DNA of 64,000 nt from Ciona intestinalis (GCF_000224145.3 NW_004190420.2:124001-188000), one strand, 5' to 3'; positions 35,901-48,427 are shown, numbered from the stretch's first letter. Notes: generated by a model from the letters alone, not told the origin. A program made the numbers and translations.

Positions 35901-38900
35901 AAGTAACAGCATGATTAGAAGGTATGAAAATGGCGACTCAGACGACTGCAGCCTAACCAGTTAAAGCTCTCCTATTACTTGCCGATACAAGATAGCGACC
36001 ATGATGCAGCGTAATGGGCATTCTTCGTAAGCCGGTTTTGTACGATATATAGGTCAATTCCTGGTTGTATGCACTACATGTTACGTAATATGACGTGACA
36101 TGCGGAATAACTATATGTGGGTGAACTAACCTCCCACGCATGAGTGCACTCGATATGCAAATGAGCTGTGACGCATCGTCCGATCTCCACATCCTCTTCG
36201 CCGGATACGACGTCATTTATACACTGGCTGATGTGAGGACACAGGGCTGAAATATGAATAAATATGTCAAAAGTCAGCAGCAGTAAACACGCTTGTTTTA
36301 GCTAGCGATAAACAAATAACGGCCAAATCGCCTTCTTATGCGTTAAAAAAAACACCTTGCAGCACTTTATTAGAATTTTTCATACAGTAGGGTGGGGGGA
36401 GATGGGACACCTTTTCATTCTATTTTCTCGTTCCATTTGGTAGTAAACAAAGAACATTAGAGAAATTATAAAACCATATCCTCACGACTTCCATAAACCG
36501 TTGTTTATTGTTTAAAACTTGATCAGTATATTTGAACATTAGGTGCTAAAGGTGTCCCATCTTCCCCCACAGTACTATATGTAAAGTTTTGTATTAACGC
36601 ACTACGAAACCTGTCTATAAAAGTAATAAAACAGTTTCTCTTAACTACCGTTGTGTTTGCTCAAGAATGAGGTATATGTATACGTGCGTACCTACCATAC
36701 CAGGTAGTTACATAGTTGGGTTATTCATAGCCTACTGGATTGTGAAAACATGTGACCAATTCGTTTTGCAAATATTTGACTACAGGATAACGAAGTGGTA
36801 ATTGCCAGTCATAAAAACTCGCGTTAGTCATTTCAGCGATTCGAAATTAGAAACAATATAGCTGTTGTTAAAACGAATGGATTTACACAGCTGCTCAGCG
36901 TGCGTAAATTAAAACAGCTTGCTAGTTTCAATTGTTTAAAGAACTCGCTTTGTTGTTGAACGAGTAGAAGCCGACCAATTGCTAAGGTCAACACCCCGAG
37001 GAGAATTCAACCGCCAGCCTCGGAAGACTGAGCTGTGAACACAGATTAACCTTTGCTATTGAGCACCAACCTTTAAGTGTTTTCCTGTTGAAGAAGACCC
37101 CTGGTCCGCCCATGCAGAAGTTGTGGCCGTGCAGTCCAAGTCGGTCGCGAACTTCTGGTACTCCGTGCCCCGGCTGACCCATGTAAATCTGCGCAAATGG
37201 AAAATCAATGATACGTGTCATCAGGGGTTAGAAATTAGTACTAATCCTTTAAACGCCCGAAAAACATTCGAAACATCCAGTTTTTTATTCGCGTGCAGTC
37301 TGATGCAGTGCTGAATACACCGTTCATGGAGACCATTTTCTCGTAAATTTAAACATGTTTGAAAATACAACATAAAACGTGTTTTAATTGGTTGCGCAGG
37401 TTATTTACAGTGCAAGCTAGTGCTAATAAACACGAAAGGCAGGAGAATAAAATTTAAAACTAGCGCATTATAGTGGGGTGACAACAGTGAATTGCCTCGT
37501 AACTTTTTAAACGATTTTAAGAATTTTCAAAGCTGTCGAGTTACCGGCATTATTCAAGTTGCACAGAAATTGAGACAATTTTAACTACTTCGTTACACGA
37601 CTACGGTCGATTAAATGTTTAATGTTAAGACGGTTCGTTAATTATTGATACATCTTGAAGAGTAGATAGATGGTAATAGTTGACCACAGCGCTATTATCA
37701 AACTACTTTTGTTTGCCTTTGGTTGAAACTAGTTTAAACCGGTTTAAATGGGAAATAGAAAATTTGTCAACGTGGCGCAATTGTTATAATCGAACGACCA
37801 AATTGTTTGTTCGATAACAAAAATTGAGGCAAAGGTTTGACCTATCCATTGGTGTCTTTGTGAGTCAGAATTGTTGCACATGCCCGAAATTGCTAAGTTA
37901 CGTTCAAATATTGGCGTACATTAGACAGTTGTGGACGTAAGATTATTCGCGCAATCCCATACTTTGAGCATCGGGATGAATTGATTTAATGAAGCGTTAT
38001 GACATATGACGTACATGGTTGTATTGCAACAGTTGACGACCACGATGCGAGTGATACTTGCGGTGTGTCGGGTGGATGCGTGTAAAACCAACAATTGCCA
38101 GGCCGGTGTTAGCCCGAAACCGTCGCTTTACAGAAGATATATATACCGTGCAGAGGACAATAGACGCTCCGTTTGTCCGTATACACGGTTGGTAAAGTAT
38201 CCAAGCGACGAGCTACTAAACTCGGTCCGTTTCAATAGCGGAGATTGAAAACACGATTAATATGGGACGATGTTTGATTCGAAACCAAATTTTATTCACA
38301 ATATCGCTCGGCGAAGCGTTGTGTTTAATATATAGGTTTACATGGGGCATATGGTGGTATGACCATGGTAATCTTAAGTAATCCTGTACAATCCAACCTC
38401 ATCGCAAGTGCTTTCCATTAGTCGTGTATTAATACGCCGCCTTATGATTTCAGCGTATCCATTTAAGCAACTATAAACAACAGAAGGCGGCAATCGGAGT
38501 TTAAATGACGGCAAAATAATTGGATAATTAATATAAACAAACGCGTGGATGGCTGCCAGCCCTGAACGTGTCGCGTACGTTATTGATTTTCACGCAACAG
38601 GATTAAGGGAAATTTCTCGTCAATTTCGTCACTGTTGCGTACGGTCAACGTGGAAATTAGGTGTTATTGGAACCGGTGAGACGGGGCGGGACGCTCAGTG
38701 CTGACTTCGACGTGTTGTTGTGCTGCAGGTTAAAGAAACAAACGACATATTGTCGTAAGCGACGTCGTGGCTTATGTTGTTTGTTTGTGTGTCCTTAAGC
38801 ATTGGAATCTACCACTGCGAAACAGCTGGCTTTCACCTGTAGGTTGCGAAATAAAGCCATGAAATACCAATATAGGCTGCGGGCGTTCTACACACAGGTT

Positions 38901-41762
38901 ACGTTTCAAAAACGAAAGTGGAGCTCGCGATAAACTTCCATTACGATTCGTTTATCATGACCGCAAGTTAGAATTAATGGCCGCGAAACTGCGCCCTGAA
39001 ATCGGAGCCGGTCGTAATACGGCTTGCCACAACAGTTTTGTGCTTCACAATTTGCGGATGTTCACTCGCGGTCGAAAAGAGTTCCGGGATATGTTAAAAC
39101 ACCAGCTGGTGATCGAGGAGCTTGGCGAGTTCAAGCACGTGTGGCAAGATCCCAACTTTCACTTTTGATTATTAGGACATGATGGTGAATACTGGGAACG
39201 CACTTGACGACTAGAAGTGGCTGGTGTTATCAACTTTACCAAGCCGCTGTTGTTTTGAAGTGTTCTTGTATTTCGTCGGAGCTTAGTACCCGAGCCTACC
39301 TGGCGCTTCCGACCCGAGTAAGCGTGTTTTCGCGGTTTCATAACAAACTGTTGCCTGTGTTAATATTTTGGTCCATTCGCATCAATAAATGCGTCTGATT
39401 GTAACGCCGATAAATCGTCAGTGGTCTTTAACAACCCCCTGTATATCCTACGGCGATATAAGCAAAGAGATAACACTCGGACCGTAGCGAATGGCCAGTC
39501 CGTGATTATAAGTCATACTTTCAACACTTCAAGCCAGTAAGTTGGCCGCACGAGTGGTTTTAAGGACGGGTCGATGGCAAAGAAGGTGTCCTGTTTACGG
39601 TCAAACGGCCAAGCGCCGCAAAGCTGTTGACGATTTCGTAATGGAGCGCTGTTTGAACAAGGCAAACGTAGAATATCTATATAGGCACCACGCACCAGAA
39701 TTTTAAACACCAGCTGTGTGAATCACAAAAAACGAATAGCTACAAGGCGGAAATCGCTTAAAACAACCAGCCGTACCTTGCATGGATAAGTGCGAAAATT
39801 TCAACAGCGAAACGTAACCTTAAGGTGTGCAGCGACCTTGACCAAACAAAAACAAGCTACAGAATACGGACTTTGTTTCGGGTTGAAATTAAATTCGTCA
39901 TCACTGACTTTTCTATGAGAAGGGCCATGAAATGGCTGACCATACAATTACAAGAGGCGAACACCTCATTTAGTTGTCAATTTAAACATTAGAAGTAGAT
40001 AAGTAGGATATCAGAGTTAACGCCGCACTCTGTTATTCAGATTTACATCCCGTTAATCAGTAACCAATGTATCACGTTATTGTGTTATACCCAATGCATT
40101 ACTAACTCAAAATACACGATGGTAATGTAACAATACGCAGTGTGGTACATAAGCGGACTAACTTTAATAAAATATTCAGTTATTTTCAACATTAGAAGAT
40201 GTATACACACCATTTTTTCGGCGTCGATTTGTGTCAGGAACTGCTTGAGTAGCTCAACCCTCATGTAAACATCATCATCTGCCCTGACAAACCACTCAAA
40301 ATCGTTGATATGATGTGTGCAGATGTGCTGTATAAAATGAAACATATAGATTTAAAGTAGTTACATATATTTATGTGTGCATGAGAGTACCCAGCGGAGT
40401 TGAATAACTAAATAAACAGTTTGAACATGAAGCATTGGACAGTTAAATTTTACAAATAAAACACAACATACCTGTAGCATGCGAAATGCTTTTTTCTGCG
40501 GAGGATATTCATGGTCACTGACTCCTTCCAAACTTACAACTGGTACACCATATTCTTCAGGGGTTCCATTAGCGGCAAAGAACTCTAACTTGTCAGCCTG
40601 TATTGAAAAGGAAACCAGAATGAACAGTCAAAGTCAACTTGGAAACCAATCTTTAGGTTTCCTTATTACAAGTGCAACAGGTTTAACATATAAAAGCAAT
40701 AGAACGTTTTTCACAGCAACATTACAAACCATTTTCATGAAATATTAATGTTCACCACAGTGCTGAGGAACCAATGCAGGCTTATATTTTACAACAGTGT
40801 TTGTGCGCTGCTATGAGCTTGGCTAAATTATCAAGCATGCGCATTTCTTCACAGTTTAAAATAAAAACAATTTAAGTTTTGTTGTGTCGGCTGTAGTTTT
40901 TGTGAACCCTTTAAATAGTAATAAAGGCCTAAAAATTTCTATGCGACATAGACAATTATTTTAACAACCAATAATTACCTGATTTCCCCATGTATTGTTC
41001 ACAGCAACTGATCTTGTAGGAAGGAATTTTTCGGCAGTGATGACCCCAACATACAACCGAGTTTTTACCTTCGTTGACTCCTCAATCTGAAAAATATAAA
41101 AAATGTATAAAATTTGGTTTAAATTTTATGTAATGAGTTTTTAGTTTTTAATTAACCTTTGATGATGGTGGGGCATCACTTGAAATTAAACTGTTTCCCA
41201 AATTCTGATGAACAAACCGTGTTGATATAGTTGTTTGAACAGCTCTACTAGAAAGAGATTTATTAGCCCCTATTAATATAGAGTTCCTTAATGTATCGTC
41301 TATGGCTACGACTCTTCCAGCATCAGGTGGCCAATTAATTGTCCCACTAAAAAGTATGTGCTGTTGAAACAGGAGCGCAGTAATAGTTATCCCAACCAGA
41401 ATGCCCCAAATAAACGGCACCACCATCTGTTTCTGTCTTCTGTACGCTTTTGCAGCGCTATTTGCCAGGCATTCAGTGTTTACTCTGCTGTTCCTGATCA
41501 GAGATTCGAAAGTAAATTTTATAGAGGGAAACTTCTTGGAACATAGCTGGTAATTTGTGCTGCTTGATTTATCAAACAATCGTGAGGACTCCACTGCCAC
41601 CTTTACTGGGAAGCAACGATCAGGATCTTTTAGCTGGACCTTCTTTTTATCAGGACTTTTTGCTGGTGAAAGTTGTATGTCTTGGTTTCCCTCTGAGCCA
41701 TAAAGCCAGTCACCAGCAGTAGAGGTGTAGCCCACAGTGCTGGCGGGATGGACACCTGACAT
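29987..41762 (-). CDS. Chondroitin sulfate synthase-like bifunctional glycosyltransferase, 881 residues
   Basis: Chondroitin synthases in the Golgi extend the GlcA-GalNAc chain with an N-terminal beta-3 glucuronosyl and a C-terminal beta-4 GalNAc domain. Twelve exons join in frame: 41762-41157, 41086-40979, 40597-40472, 40327-40211, 37188-37071, 36246-36131, 33622-33440, 31934-31822, 31755-31644, 31352-31194, 31107-31029 and 30795-29987. Type II topology: a long Ser-rich cytosolic tail (about 112 residues), membrane anchor 114-133. Domain one follows CHSY closely: RLYVGVITAEKFLPTRSVAV, YPPQKKAFRML, WFVRADDDVYM (metal-binding DDD at about 297), NFCMGGPGVFFNRK, EEDVEIGRCV. The middle has YHSYQEEY and VRGTDYLLDVYF. 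The last exon keeps the fold (RAFLIVVPLGG, WYRVKYPQTPITIL), but where CHSY1 has CDVDLVF this reads LFTATNLTL, and no EDVD motif follows. The second activity is therefore probably lost. A shorter protein starting at Met113 is possible. Confidence 0.9.
32553..32749. mobile_element. Foldback MITE copy 11
   Basis: TATAGTAGAGTGGCGGAATA on the left; GGTGTCCCATCTTCCCCCAC, then CCCACTATAT on the right. It lies in intron 7 of the chondroitin synthase-like gene. Confidence 0.92.
34860..34895. repeat. 19-bp tandem repeat, 1.9 copies
   Basis: GGTATTTACATTTTACTTT is followed directly by GGTATTTACATTTTACT. It is in intron 6 of the chondroitin synthase-like gene. Confidence 0.85.
36383..36580. mobile_element. 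Foldback MITE copy 12
   Basis: CATACAGTAGGGTGGGGGGA on the left; right end GGTGTCCCATCTTCCCCCAC and AGTACTATAT. It is well preserved and lies in intron 5 of the chondroitin synthase-like gene. Confidence 0.93.
37189..40210. other. Large intron 4 of the chondroitin synthase-like gene
   Basis: Three kilobases without a convincing exon on the gene strand. It contains the unassigned opposite-strand frame at 38977 and another at 38548-38703 (MAASPERVAYVIDFHATG). No MITE of the main family is seen here. Confidence 0.5.
38977..39168 (+). other. Unassigned open frame inside a large intron, opposite strand
   Basis: A 63-codon frame, MAAKLRPEIGAGRNTACH to HVWQDPNFHF, open for a further 35 or so codons upstream of the ATG. 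Its composition (hydrophilic, with RGRKEFRDMLKHQLVIEELG likely helical) looks more protein-like than nearby frames. I recognise no family, see no clear promoter, and it could be chance. Confidence 0.2.
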
Positions 41763-42513
41763 TATACAGTCAGGTAGTTTGCTAAGTGCAATCAGTAGCA
41801 CATTTTATAACTAAATTATTTCTGCAATACTAGAGTGCACCATAATTAAATACGTATTGTAACTTTATAGCTTAAGGAGATAATTATACATAGTAGATAT
41901 AAAACACGCCTGTCGTAACTGCAAAGTATCAAAACGGGTACTTTCCTATTTGTGTCTCTGAATTTGCTATGTTCTTCATGAAAGTACACAAAAACGCCGT
42001 GAAACAAATACTTGACTTGACTGTAACACTTGTAAAGGGAAGGTCTCAATGCAATTTTACGAACAACGCGCAGCTCTACAATTCTGATCTAGTGTTGTCG
42101 ATCTGGATCTTTAACCACACTCTAGTAGTGAGAGAAGTGTCGCAAAGAAAGCAAATGAATGAAATTAGTAAGCCATTGCGAAGAGCGATGATGATGGGGT
42201 AAACTTAAATGGGGAGACATTTTTACCTAAGGCATATTCAATCATGATTCAATACAGACATTTTTGGAAATTTTAGGAGTAATTAGAAGATAACAAACTT
42301 TATTTACATGCTAGCTTTTTGACTGATTGACTCTGCTAATTAAGGGAGTTTTTTTTATAAACAGAATTGTGTATAAGATGTTTATGGAGTGACAACAAAT
42401 GTTGGCAGAATTTTCCTGTTTTCGTTTATGTTTCTAAAAATTGTGAAGCGATTAGCGATATATGTTTATTTACTTGTTGAATAGGTTAATTAAATTACCT
42501 TATTAATACTTCC
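41763..42513. promoter_or_regulatory. Shared divergent promoter region
   Basis: The chondroitin synthase-like gene (minus) and GPS2 (plus) start 751 bases apart, head to head. Transcription starts for both must lie here unless distant 5' exons exist. I see no strong named motif. Confidence 0.4.
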
Positions 42514-45500
42514 ATGATGCCTGTGCTGGTGGAACGCGAAAAAATCAACCCCGTTATGCAGAAAGCGCTGCAATTTCACATTCTACGGGAAAGAGAAAAA
42601 CGAAAACAAGGTATTCATTAATTAGTTTTTTGATGAAGTGTATTCTGGATATTTGATTTGTGTCGTGCTTGTTTTCTTAGTTGTATGTTATAACTTAACT
42701 GCTGGATTGTACAGACCACACAACACCTGGTTTTATTTATCTTAAAGACAGCTATAATGATTCTGTAATTTTAAATTTTTAGAGGCAGCAGAAGCTGAAA
42801 AAGACTTTGAAAGAAAAGCAAAAGAGGAAGAAGAAAAAAGAAAGAAAATTGAAGAAGAAAACTCAACTTTGGAAGAAATAAAAGAACAGGTATTATACAA
42901 AATAGCTGATAACATTATGAAACAAGCCACCTGGTGGTAGTTTGTATCAGACGTAATTCCTATTGTCTTTTCGTTTGTGTTCACACTGGATTGGCTGTGT
43001 TTATTCATGCATTTCGCGCTAGTTGTTTGCCCTTTATAATTTACATGGCACTACAATGAGAAGTAGGTACACAATTTCCGCTAGGAGGCGATGACAAATT
43101 CGTTTCTCTATTCTATAGGGAGTAGTTAGTTTTACGCTTTACACACATAAAATTTAACGTCTAACTCCTGTTTTTTTTGTGTATTTTTTTCAATATTTAA
43201 ACCATATAACTACCGCCCCCTAGCGGAAATTGTGTACCTACTTCTTCGCACAGTCCCAAGTTTAAAATTTGGTCATTCTTATTTTGTGATTCCTGGTGAG
43301 AAGTTAAAAAAAACATTTTGGGCATAGTTTAGTACACACTTTTACCCATAGAATCTTTAAAGAGTGTTGTTTCATTGCAAATTTCCTTCTTCTTGTTGTC
43401 TTTTTATTTATGTAATAGAATTCTAAGAATAAGTAAAATTAATGTTATGTAAAACATTTTGCACAAAAAGCATAATGAAATTTGTGTTTACTAAAATAAT
43501 GACTTAGTTAAGTTTTTTTCTTCTCTTTCACAGCTTGTTAAGCTTCGTGAAAAGCAGGAAAGTTTGAGGCAAGAGAAGCATCAGTTGTTCTGGCAATTCA
43601 AGCGTGTTCTGCATGAGGAAGGAAAAAGGAAGGAACGTCTTCGTGAACAAAGGTTAATACACTTTGAGTTTGTTTGTTGTACGCTGCAGTATTGTTATGT
43701 AGGATGTACGAATATGGAAATTTATATTTTATAACCATAACTACAATATAGCAGTTTACCACAAAGGTAAAGTTTCTAGCTATATATTTTTAATTAATTT
43801 AGGTCACCATAATCTGTTTTCAATATACAACTTTCTTTCTATATTGAAAACTAAACATTACTGACTAAATATATTGATGATAAGAAAGTTCATATAGTTT
43901 GTTTTTTAGTCATACAAACAAAAATACCAATATTTGTGAAGATAAATATTATTATAAAATACGTTCTATTCAAAACGATGTGTTTAACCCTACATAGATT
44001 AGGCTCACTAGAGTCATAACATAGATACCAAATGTTTTTGGGTTATTAACTTATAACTTTTGGGCCAACTGTATGAGTTTTGTTTTTCATTCAATTCTAT
44101 TAGGTTATTGTTTTTTTTTTATAAAAAAAAAAAAACTTTTGTATATAAACAACAACATATATATATAAACAACGTTTATTATCTCAGCGAAATGAATTCC
44201 TTTGCAAGTGGTCACTATCCCGCACATGCAATGACAATGGGACCTCACCATCTATTACCACAAGGTTTTTATAATTTTCCCAATACCTTTTAACTTTATT
44301 TTATAACCATTGTCCGATGACCTTATTCACGATTGCTTGACTACTTATCCGATTGTCCAATTATTTTAACACCCACAAAACAAGCTACAGTTGAACCTTG
44401 CTGGGAAAATCTGAGAATACACTAAAGGAATGAGTAGTTGCTGACCCAAATGTTTTACATGGCAACTGACTGTGGTAAGCAAATGGCTTAACCAAAGAAG
44501 AAACCCATGTAAAAAATAACATACGCATGTCTTTAATCCTTTTTAATATTAAGATGATAGTTACAACTTACAAGTGCAATCATGTGAGAATGTATTTTAT
44601 CTTTCAGCTCGTTACCCTACTCATCCACATCAAAGTCCATATACCGTTCCCCAAAACGTACAATCAATATCAGGTAATTCATAGTGTGTAACCACTATTG
44701 TTATGATAAAACAGTGTATGAATTTTTAAAACCAATGTTTACAGGTTCCCAAGTCATACAACAAGGTTTAAAACGTCCTCACAGCCCAACACCCCCCTCA
44801 AGTGGTATGTACCAACGTCAAGCACAAATCCACCCGACTGCCCAAAGCAAATATGAATTTGCAGGTAAAAAGTTAATTTAATGAATGTTCAAAAATAAGG
44901 GTGTATTTTTCTTTAAAACAGAATACGGAAACTTTCTATTTATATTTTTATTAAGTTTTAAATTTTAAAAATTACTTAAAATAATATTCTGCCATTTATA
45001 TATTATATTCAAATCCATCTGTGCTTAGCTGGTTCGTTTTGTGAACATAGTAAGTAATATGTATTCATTATGTATTTAATACAATACAGGTCATTCTAGT
45101 CATTCTTATATATCCCCTGCAAGAAGTGGCTCTCACTACTCCAGCACTTCAACCCCACCTGGAAGTAAGTTAAACAAATTATAAATCTCCTAAAGCAATA
45201 ATTAATGAGGCCTACTGAACCTAAATACATGACCAACATTCTTGTTTTTCCAGGGTTACACAATCCTTACCAAACTCCTGATCGACCTGTAGCTCATCAA
45301 ACAGGTTTGTGATGACTATTTATTGGTATCCAGTATCCAGTTTAGGCCAGTGCTTCAAAACTCAACTTATTCACAACTTTTTTTCTAAAATTGTGCAGCA
45401 AAGCTCCACTTAAAATGTTACCAAAAAATGAAAATTGATTCTGTTTAGAAAAGGTACATTTGGCTATTTTAGTAAAAATGCAACATCTTTTAATACAGCA

Positions 45501-46406
45501 GTTACAGTATGTCAAGTTATAATCAACAACATGTTAAACAAGTGTTAAAGTTTAATGTACTTCAGGAAAAGACACACCAACCTATTTAGAAGAAACTCGT
45601 CCTAGAATCAGGATGTTGCCTCAAAACTTCCTCTCACATCAAGTATGTTGATATAACTAAGATCTAACTGTGGCTACATGTTAATCTTGCTGTTTTCTTA
45701 GTTACAAACATCTCCTTTCACATCAAGTAGTCACCTTATCCGGTCAAATTCACCAGGTCGATATCCTAAAGCCGAAACAGAACTGGTATTCTGATTTTTT
45801 TATCTAATGATTATAACTATGTCACTTGAAATAGTGCTTGCCTCTTAAACTAGAGATATTTGGTTTTAAGGCTAAATAGTAACACTTAGTGGGCAAGTGT
45901 GTCAGATACAAATTTATGAATGAATGTAACTTATTTTTTTCTCATCTGGCCAGAAAACGAGTTGGTATAACACGGGTGTTCATGCACCTTGTGCCAGCTT
46001 ACAAGTTACCATGTATGTTTCTTTGTGTGTGAATGTTCTATTTCATTTTTTATTTATGGGTGATAATTTAGACAACACATTAGTAAGCCCTGGGTTGGAG
46101 CAATTGCGGTTAAATGTCTTGCCCAATGACACGTACACCCACAATGGTAACAGCGGCGTGCATTAAACACAGGTAGGCGCACTAACCGCTTTGCTACGGC
46201 GCCAGACATTACTTGGGTAACATGTAACTGGCTAGACTCCTGAAGTTGGATCATGTTTACAAAGCGGTCTCTAACTGCCATGCATATAATTCTTTACCAC
46301 TTTTTAGCAGCAGCTGTCATACTCTCCAAGCACAACACCCAACCATCTAAAATATCCACCACCTTCACACTCAAATCCTAGGAGAATGTTCCAGAAACCA
46401 CCTTAG
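42514..46406 (+). CDS. GPS2: G protein pathway suppressor 2, 323 residues
   Basis: GPS2 is a small subunit of the nuclear NCoR/SMRT-HDAC3 corepressor complex. Eleven exons join in frame: 42514-42610, 42783-42889, 43534-43652, 44188-44264, 44608-44673, 44745-44864, 45090-45164, 45254-45304, 45566-45642, 45702-45785 and 46308-46406. The N-terminus VEREKINPVMQKALQFHI and REREKRKQ match human LERPKLSNAMARALHRHI and RERKRQ. The coiled coil has ENSTLEEIKEQLVKLREKQE and EKHQLFWQFKRVLHEEGKRK, the latter nearly identical to EKHQLFLQLKKVLHEEEKRR. The remainder is Ser/Pro/Tyr/Gln-rich and low in conservation, ending PRRMFQKPP (human NPRFYHK). Two adjacent ATGs are available; the second (42517) gives MPVLVERE like human MPALLERP. 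AATAAA signals follow at 46443 and 46468. A SINE sits in the last intron and a small MITE in intron 2. Confidence 0.95.
43060..43244. mobile_element. MITE with 30-bp inverted ends, 185 bp
   Basis: The left end is GAAGTAGGTACACAATTTCC, then GCTAGGAGGCG; the right end is the reverse complement of the same with one change. No coding sequence inside and no obvious target duplication. It lies in GPS2 intron 2. A family different from the main MITE. Confidence 0.85.
45918..46204 (-). mobile_element. tRNA-derived SINE, reverse orientation
   Basis: Read on the minus strand: TGGCGCCGTAGCAAAGCGGT head, GGGCAAGACATTTAACCGCA body and a tail ending AAGTTACATTCATTC. This is the same family as 15751-16067. 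It lies in the last intron of GPS2. Confidence 0.85.
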
Positions 46407-46607
46407 CATAAACTTGATCTGGCTGCTATGAAAGACCTGACAAATAAATTTATTTCACCGAGAATACAATAAAGCGTTGGTTTGTTTTATTTCATGTTCT
46501 TTTACTAAATCCGAGCGCCGACACCACAAATTGATAATCACTCATTTATTTCCGCTTCATATATTACACTGAAAATGCTATTGCTTCAAATGCGACCTAG
46601 GATTTGT

Positions 46608-47667
46608 TCATTTCTGGGAAGAAGTTGAGAGGAGACCTGTAATGCTGCTTGCTCCAACCATTGAAATGATGTAGTTTCTAAAATACAGCGGTGGTTATTA
46701 TTTATCGACCCAAAGTAAAGCTAATTCTGGGTCCCTTTAACTAGTGCATGTCTGCTATGTCTACAATATTTACTACATAGTGGACATGGCGGACAATGTT
46801 AATATTGTGGACTTATAGCGGACATGCACTAATTAAAGGGACCACTATTTCTTACGGCATTGGGCTGTAGCTCTTAAAGAAGAAAAAAGATGAAAGAATG
46901 AGCAGAATCAAGAAAAGGCTGTTGGTGTAGAACACTGCAAGCTGCATGGATTCTGCTTCAGCTATTTCGTTTTTACGCCACAAGATCCTGTAAAATTATA
47001 ACAATAATTAAGTGATACAACATCTCTCAAGCTAAGATAAGCAGTGTTCTAATAAACACCTTTCATCTTTCTCTTTCTTTGAGATCTTCTTTGATTCTGA
47101 TTCAGACATCTTAGCATTAAGTTCAGCTGCCACTCCATCACTCCTCTTTTGAGCAATTCTGTGTTTGAAATGGGCAAGTTAAGAATTTTTCAGGTTAACC
47201 AGAAATTGTTAAACCAATATTATACTCACTTGTGCTTTAGCTCAAACTTATTATTTTTGTAAGCTAGGGCGACAAAGTAGGCACTGAAAATGGTCCCAAT
47301 TACAAAGAGAATGGCATTGTCCAACATCTCCATTTGATGTATGCGATTGAATAGCCCTGCAAAGAAACAAGAAACATTTCATATATTTGTAATTTTAACA
47401 ATTAAGGTACTAAAAAAGCGGGAATTCTTATTATAGGTTAGCAAATGGCTGTATAGTATATATGGGATTTCTTTCCACGGACCAAAATTAATATTATAAA
47501 TGCAGATTTTACAATATATCAACTAGATAATACATACATAGTGGAATAGCAGAGACAAATAACGCATGAACATAAAAGATCACGGAAGATTTTCGCGATA
47601 GATCTCTTCCGAAATCTTGAAGCAAAAGTTCCTCCTCTTTGCTGAAGTTCGATGATTTAGGTGCCAT
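46608..47667 (-). CDS. SSR3: Translocon-associated protein subunit gamma, 185 residues
   Basis: SSR3 is the multi-spanning subunit of the TRAP complex beside the Sec61 channel in the ER membrane. Five exons join in frame: 47667-47538, 47356-47230, 47158-47060, 46987-46856 and 46677-46608, giving exactly the length of human SSR3. Family phrases: MAPKSSNFSKEEELLLQDFG at the start (human [20 protein letters not shown]), FVSAIPLWLFNRIHQMEM, YFVALAYKNNKFELKHKIAQ, SKKISKKEKDERILWRKNE (human NRKMSRKEKDERILWKKNE), and the end NYIISMVGASSITGLLSTSS. Two pairs of membrane segments flank the basic cytosolic loop, as in the family. Intron 4 is mostly a foldback element. Its neighbour GPS2 is convergent, with only about 200 bases between the two stop codons. 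Confidence 0.96.
46730..46843. mobile_element. 114-bp foldback element filling SSR3 intron 4
   Basis: Left arm GGTCCCTTTAACTAGTGCAT, then GTCTGCTATGTCTACAATATT; the right arm is its reverse complement with a few changes (AATATTGTGGAC to GACATGCACTAATTAAAGGGACC). Arms of about 42 bases nearly meet. It makes up 114 of the 178 bases of the intron. Confidence 0.9.
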
Positions 47668-48427
47668 GATTATCCCTAACACTTAACAACGTCTATATGC
47701 ACAGTTATCGGGGTTAAACAGCTTACACATAACACAACACAATCCCTCACTCTACAACTCAACACAGAATCTTTCAAAGTTTTAGACCAAACATTCGGAA
47801 TCAGCTGAGCGTGTCCGCAACGTCTTGGTGACGTGTGGATTTCATAGAAATCTTATAACACACCGCTTTTGATTTCAGATCAAATATTTTTATTAGCGCC
47901 TTGCAATTTAAAGATAAAATAGCTTTTTTGTTTAATAGTTCTACGAACTTGTTTATTTTAAGGTGGGTGATGTGAATATGAAAATTAAGTAATGTTAAAG
48001 TGGTAGAATATATGGCTATATATGCTGATAGCCCAATGTCCGTATATAAACATATACGGACTCTGCTGATAGCCCATAGAGGAGACTTATGACTTGCATC
48101 CCGACATAATGTTAATTCTAGAATATAATTGGTGAATCTTACTTTTTATTTTACATACGTGTTGTTTATTTTGTTTTTTAGAATAAGTTAAACTATTATT
48201 AATTTAATACTGTGTGGTATTGTATATATGTTTCGTTTAGACTTATCAATAGCCTATGACCAACAAACACTCTGCATTCGTCTGAAACTACAAAGTTGTC
48301 CCCACCGCATGCCAATATCCTAAGTAGCTTTCTATAGTCTACTACACTCTAAGAGTCTAAAATATGCGCGAAGTTCTTTTTTCGTAAGACTTATGCAAAC
48401 AAAATAAAACAAATTTTGACTTCGTAT
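47668..48427. other. Intergenic, SSR3 promoter side
   Basis: This is the region upstream of SSR3 and downstream of the peptide gene. It contains a small hairpin with flanking direct repeats at 48024-48076 and otherwise nothing I can name. Confidence 0.5.
48024..48076. repeat. Hairpin flanked by 13-bp direct repeats
   Basis: TGCTGATAGCCCA occurs at 48024 and again at 48064. Between them GTCCGTATAT and ATATACGGAC (48038-48061) form a 10-bp stem with a 4-base loop. The core GTCCGTATATAAACA recurs at about 60043, and TATATACGGAC near 52780 and 56333. Confidence 0.8.
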
